A stretch of 6,937 bases of DNA. Source: Eubacteriales Family XIII. Incertae Sedis bacterium. GTDB lineage: Bacteria; Bacillota; Clostridia; Peptostreptococcales; Anaerovoracaceae. The notes under the pieces are model-generated. The model made no database searches and was not told the origin of the DNA. It was given only the letters and a program-made list of their open reading frames with translations. The stretch covers positions 1-6,937 of the forward strand of contig JAISEX010000015.1 in NCBI GenBank assembly GCA_031263875.1, written 5' to 3'. Made by a program: the position numbers and the translations under genes. Below, piece after piece: positions 5,167 through 6,937 of this stretch. Position 1 is the first letter of the stretch, and every line of letters begins with the position of its first letter.

Positions 5167-6025
5167 AAACGCGCAAGCTCATTCCGCCGAGATAATTGAC
5201 GCTTTTGCTGTAACGCTTGATATTCTCCCCGCCGCATTTCGCGAGGGTGACGCGCTCGATGCCGAAGCCGATGCCGACCCACGTTTCAAACACGCCCCAA
5301 TTCGGGTCGAGGCTGTGCGGCCCATACGAAGCGGAAGCCAGCTCAAGGCCGTCCTTGCTCACGATATCGATCGTTTCGCCGTAGACCACCGACGCCTCGG
5401 TTTCCAGTGTGTAATCGTCTATGCCGACGGCCGCCATCGCGCCCGCGGCGAGCCCTTCCAGCTTCGCCCGCTGCCCGCCGTCCTCCACGCCCGCGAATTC
5501 GACCATATTCAGCATCGTGAATTCCGTCAGATGCTTCGAACCCTCGGTTTCGCGGCGAAAACAGGAGCCCGCCTCAAAGATGCGCACCGGCCGGCCCAGA
5601 ATGCGGTGCAATTCGCGCATCAGCACATAGAGCCCCGGCGCGAGCATCGGCCGCAGGCATTTGTTTTTATCGACGCGGAAAACCTGGTCGCGCAGCGGCT
5701 CGTCCTCCGTGATCGTCATCTTGTCGAGCATCGTAAACGGAATAATAATCGGCGTTTCAACGCGCGTATACCCTTCGCCGCGCAGCCAGTCCGCCAGCGC
5801 CGCGATCGTATTGAGCGACGGCGTCACCCGGTCATCTTCCGCCAACCGGCTCAGCCCGTCCCTATTTTCCCGAACGGCCGCGAGTTCAAGCGCGCGGTAT
5901 TTCTCGTTACGCGCGCCAGCATCGTCCGCTTCGAGAGCGCCGAGCGCCGCCGCCACCGTTTCCGCCGGGACGCCGAGATCCGTCAGCCGCTCCCGCTGTG
6001 TTGTTGTAAAGTCTATTGTTGCCAT
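5165..6025 (-). CDS. pylSc: PylSc, catalytic domain of pyrrolysyl-tRNA synthetase
   Basis: This 286-residue class II aminoacyl-tRNA synthetase core activates pyrrolysine and charges tRNA-Pyl. It lacks the N-terminal tRNA-binding domain, which is encoded separately as pylSn, as in bacteria. Signatures are FRVDKNKCLRPMLAPGLY (116-133), motif 2 FRRETEG...EFTMLN (156-173), VVYGETIDIV (213-222) and motif 3 GIGFGIER (251-258). Aligned to my recollection of Methanosarcina mazei PylS, the key residues Arg330, Asn346, Tyr384 and Trp417 correspond to Arg157, Asn173, Tyr215 and Trp249. Pocket residues Leu309, Cys348 and Val401 become Met136, Val175 and Ser233. The N-terminus matches the Desulfitobacterium PylSc start. 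No clear ribosome site lies at normal distance; AGAGG is 14 nt away. The stop is TAA. Confidence 0.96.
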   Translation of the reverse strand: MATIDFTTTQRERLTDLGVPAETVAAALGALEADDAGARNEKYRALELAAVRENRDGLSRLAEDDRVTPSLNTIAALADWLRGEGYTRVETPIIIPFTMLDKMTITEDEPLRDQVFRVDKNKCLRPMLAPGLYVLMRELHRILGRPVRIFEAGSCFRRETEGSKHLTEFTMLNMVEFAGVEDGGQRAKLEGLAAGAMAAVGIDDYTLETEASVVYGETIDIVSKDGLELASASYGPHSLDPNWGVFETWVGIGFGIERVTLAKCGGENIKRYSKSVNYLGGMSLRV

Positions 6026-6033
6026 CTCAGTTA

Positions 6034-6062
6034 ATCATACCTCTGCGCGCGCTTAATTTCAA
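6034..6062 (-). promoter_or_regulatory. Candidate sigma-70 promoter of pylSc
   Basis: On the minus strand TTGAAA (6057-6062) and TATGAT (6034-6039) are separated by 17 bases, one mismatch per box from consensus. The start point would fall at or within a few bases of the pylSc ATG at 6025, giving a leaderless or nearly leaderless message. This would explain the absence of a well-placed ribosome site. It has not been tested; the true promoter may lie further upstream. Confidence 0.45.
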
Positions 6063-6169
6063 GAGGGTTTTGTGCAAAATGCGGGTTTCCATGTCACAAA
6101 GCCAAAATCTTTCGGATCGGGAAACCGACAGGGGCGCATGGGGCACTCGGCGTCATGTTATAGTCTGTC

Positions 6170-6206
6170 ATTGCGGACAGCGAGCGAAGCAAGCGTGATC
6201 CGCAAT
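6170..6206. repeat. REP-like hairpin, ATTGCGGA/TCCGCAAT
   Basis: A perfect 8-bp inverted repeat, ATTGCGGA (6170-6177) and TCCGCAAT (6199-6206), surrounds an insert rich in AGCGAGCGAAGC. The pattern GTCATTGCG...GCGAAGC...GCAATCCCC resembles a widespread type of intergenic dispersed repeat in bacteria. It is absent from the other two copies of the larger repeat, so it may be a nested insertion. Confidence 0.55.
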
Positions 6207-6283
6207 CCCCTTGATAGAAGTATTTTTTAGCGCATTTTTGCCGCTGCGCGTCAAAAACCGGGCTATCCGGGGCTCCGCTTCGC

Positions 6284-6319
6284 CTGTTTTACGCGGCTTT
6301 AGCCGCAAGGTAAAACAGG
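6284..6319. repeat. Palindromic hairpin inside the right repeat copy
   Basis: The arms CCTGTTTTAC (6284-6293) and GTAAAACAGG (6310-6319) enclose an inner GCGGCT/AGCCGC stem. It is the counterpart of the hairpin at 53-89 in opposite orientation. Confidence 0.65.
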
Positions 6320-6419
6320 ACAGCGAAGCGAGCAACGCGAGCGGAGGAGTGAGCGCAGCGAACGTTGCTCCGGCCACGCTGCGCGTGGCTGCTACCGCAC
6401 CCCTTCTATCCCTTGCGCG

Positions 6420-6687
6420 GGACATATGCGGACTTCCGTGCCGCCTTCGCACAGTCTGCCATTACAGTTCCAAGTCGCAATTCCTGCGCGAGAAAAGCAC
6501 CCGACACGCCCATCCTCCCTCCGGCGCCCCCGTTTCGCACACAAACAAAAAACCGCGCGGACGAAAACACGGGCGCAAGCCCCCGCCTCCCTGCCGTCAT
6601 CCTTCATTCCATGTTTCGCTCGAAATCCAAAAGCACAGGAGCCGCACATCTCTGGACAGCCCCCGTTTTCTTAATGCGTAATGTGCG
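6420..6687. other. Gene-free stretch downstream of the cell-wall-binding gene
   Basis: No reading frame here looks like a real protein on either strand. On the minus strand a GGGC-TTGC-GCCC stem-loop followed by GTGTTTTCG (about 6560-6577), then GCGCGG with TTTTTT (about 6545-6560), lies roughly 110 nt after the TAG of the cell-wall-binding gene. It might act as a terminator, but the hairpins are too short to call. Confidence 0.4.
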
Positions 6688-6937
6688 CTAGCCTATCCAA
6701 ACCCCATTTCCTTTAAACGAATAAACTTTCCCGCCAACGTTCTGTTTCCCCGTCAGCATTTTGCCATTCCCGGAAAGATAGTACCAACTGCCATCGGTAT
6801 CATGGAGCCATTTGCCGGCAATCATTTTGCCATTCGCGGCCAGATAGTACCACGCTTTGCCGCTCTGGTCATAGACCCAACCGGTCTGCATAGTTCCGTT
6901 TTCGGAAAAGTAGAACCAGGCTTTGTAGCTCGTGTCG
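6688..6937 (-). CDS. Cell-wall-binding (choline-binding type) repeat protein, 3' end only
   Basis: The last 82 codons of a larger gene that enters from beyond the right edge; the ATG at 6891 is internal, because the frame is open to the window end. It consists of degenerate repeats of about 20 residues: WFYFSENGTMQTGW, WYYLAANGKMIAGKW, WYYLSGNGKMLTGK and a closing KVYSFKGNGVWIG. This is the aromatic/glycine pattern of CW_binding repeats that anchor secreted hydrolases and adhesins of Firmicutes to teichoic-acid choline or glucans. The function of the missing N-terminal part cannot be known. The gene ends in TAG, the only gene in the window to do so. If UAG were read as pyrrolysine the frame would run 28 codons further to a TGA at 6604-6606. 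Confidence 0.8.
   Translation of the reverse strand, partial: DTSYKAWFYFSENGTMQTGWVYDQSGKAWYYLAANGKMIAGKWLHDTDGSWYYLSGNGKMLTGKQNVGGKVYSFKGNGVWIG

Larger units (their letters stand above)
6132..6419 (+). repeat. Dispersed intergenic repeat, right copy
   Basis: This copy carries all blocks in order. Block A is GGGCGCATGGGGCACTC (6132-6148). The first 51 bases after it hold an extra hairpin (6170-6206). Block C is CCGGGCT-NNN-CGGGG (6259-6273). The block D palindrome is at 6284-6319, with its tail to 6370. Block E is at 6377-6419. The stretch 6284-6370 is nearly the reverse complement of 1-89, and 6320-6366 is exact. It lies upstream of pylSc and holds no credible gene. Confidence 0.7.

Noticed and set aside
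5021..6034. 337-residue open frame on the plus strand
   Set aside because: It is a high-GC mirror of pylSc, rich in Arg and His, with no family signature; pylSc on the other strand is certain.
1..6419. Insertion sequence or composite transposon bounded by inverted repeats
   Set aside because: No transposase or integrase is present and the repeat has a further internal copy. It is better described as a dispersed intergenic repeat.
6211..6681. 156-residue plus-strand frame across the right repeat
   Set aside because: It runs through the palindromic repeat and non-coding DNA, has biased composition and no motif or ribosome site.

Overview
This window carries most of a bacterial pyrrolysine (Pyl) decoding locus, and nothing marks it as such until the small genes and the tRNA are read. 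On the minus strand, in transcription order, are pylSc (catalytic domain of pyrrolysyl-tRNA synthetase), pylD (last enzyme of pyrrolysine synthesis), pylT (amber-suppressor tRNA-Pyl, anticodon CUA, 72 nt with encoded CCA), a repeat-filled gap of about 490 bp, pylSn (the separate tRNA-binding domain) and a metallo-beta-lactamase-fold hydrolase whose start codon overlaps the pylSn stop. The synthetase split into PylSc and PylSn is the bacterial arrangement known from Desulfitobacterium-type Firmicutes. GC-rich coding with strong AGGAGG-type ribosome sites, a sigma-54 promoter and a C-terminal array of choline-binding-type repeats at the right edge all fit an anaerobic clostridial Firmicute. The species cannot be named from this window.

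Layout. 1-453: gene-free; an inverted copy of a dispersed repeat, then two CGCTAC-N6-GTAGCG dyads and a near-consensus sigma-54 (-24/-12) promoter. 454-2504 (+): a translationally coupled pair, a PuuP-like APC permease and an isochorismatase-family cysteine hydrolase, closed by an intrinsic terminator. 2652-3589 (-): MBL hydrolase and pylSn, convergent with that pair. About 3590-4077: second repeat copy and a 30-bp direct repeat. 4078-4149 (-): pylT. 4309-6025 (-): pylD and pylSc, 10 bp apart. 6026-6687: gene-free; third repeat copy. 6688-6937 (-): 3' end of a repeat-bearing cell-wall-binding protein that ends in TAG.

How the genes work together. PylSc and PylSn together charge tRNA-Pyl with pyrrolysine so that UAG codons can be read as the 22nd amino acid. 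PylD makes pyrrolysine from 3-methylornithyl-lysine. The two earlier enzymes, PylB and PylC, are not in the window and are not at their usual place between pylSc and pylD, and neither is any methylamine methyltransferase, the usual UAG-containing target. The permease/hydrolase pair looks like an inducible uptake-and-degradation unit for a nitrogen compound under an enhancer-binding protein. Any link to the Pyl genes is by position only. Copies of one dispersed repeat lie at both ends and in the middle of the block, so the locus looks rearranged at repeats.
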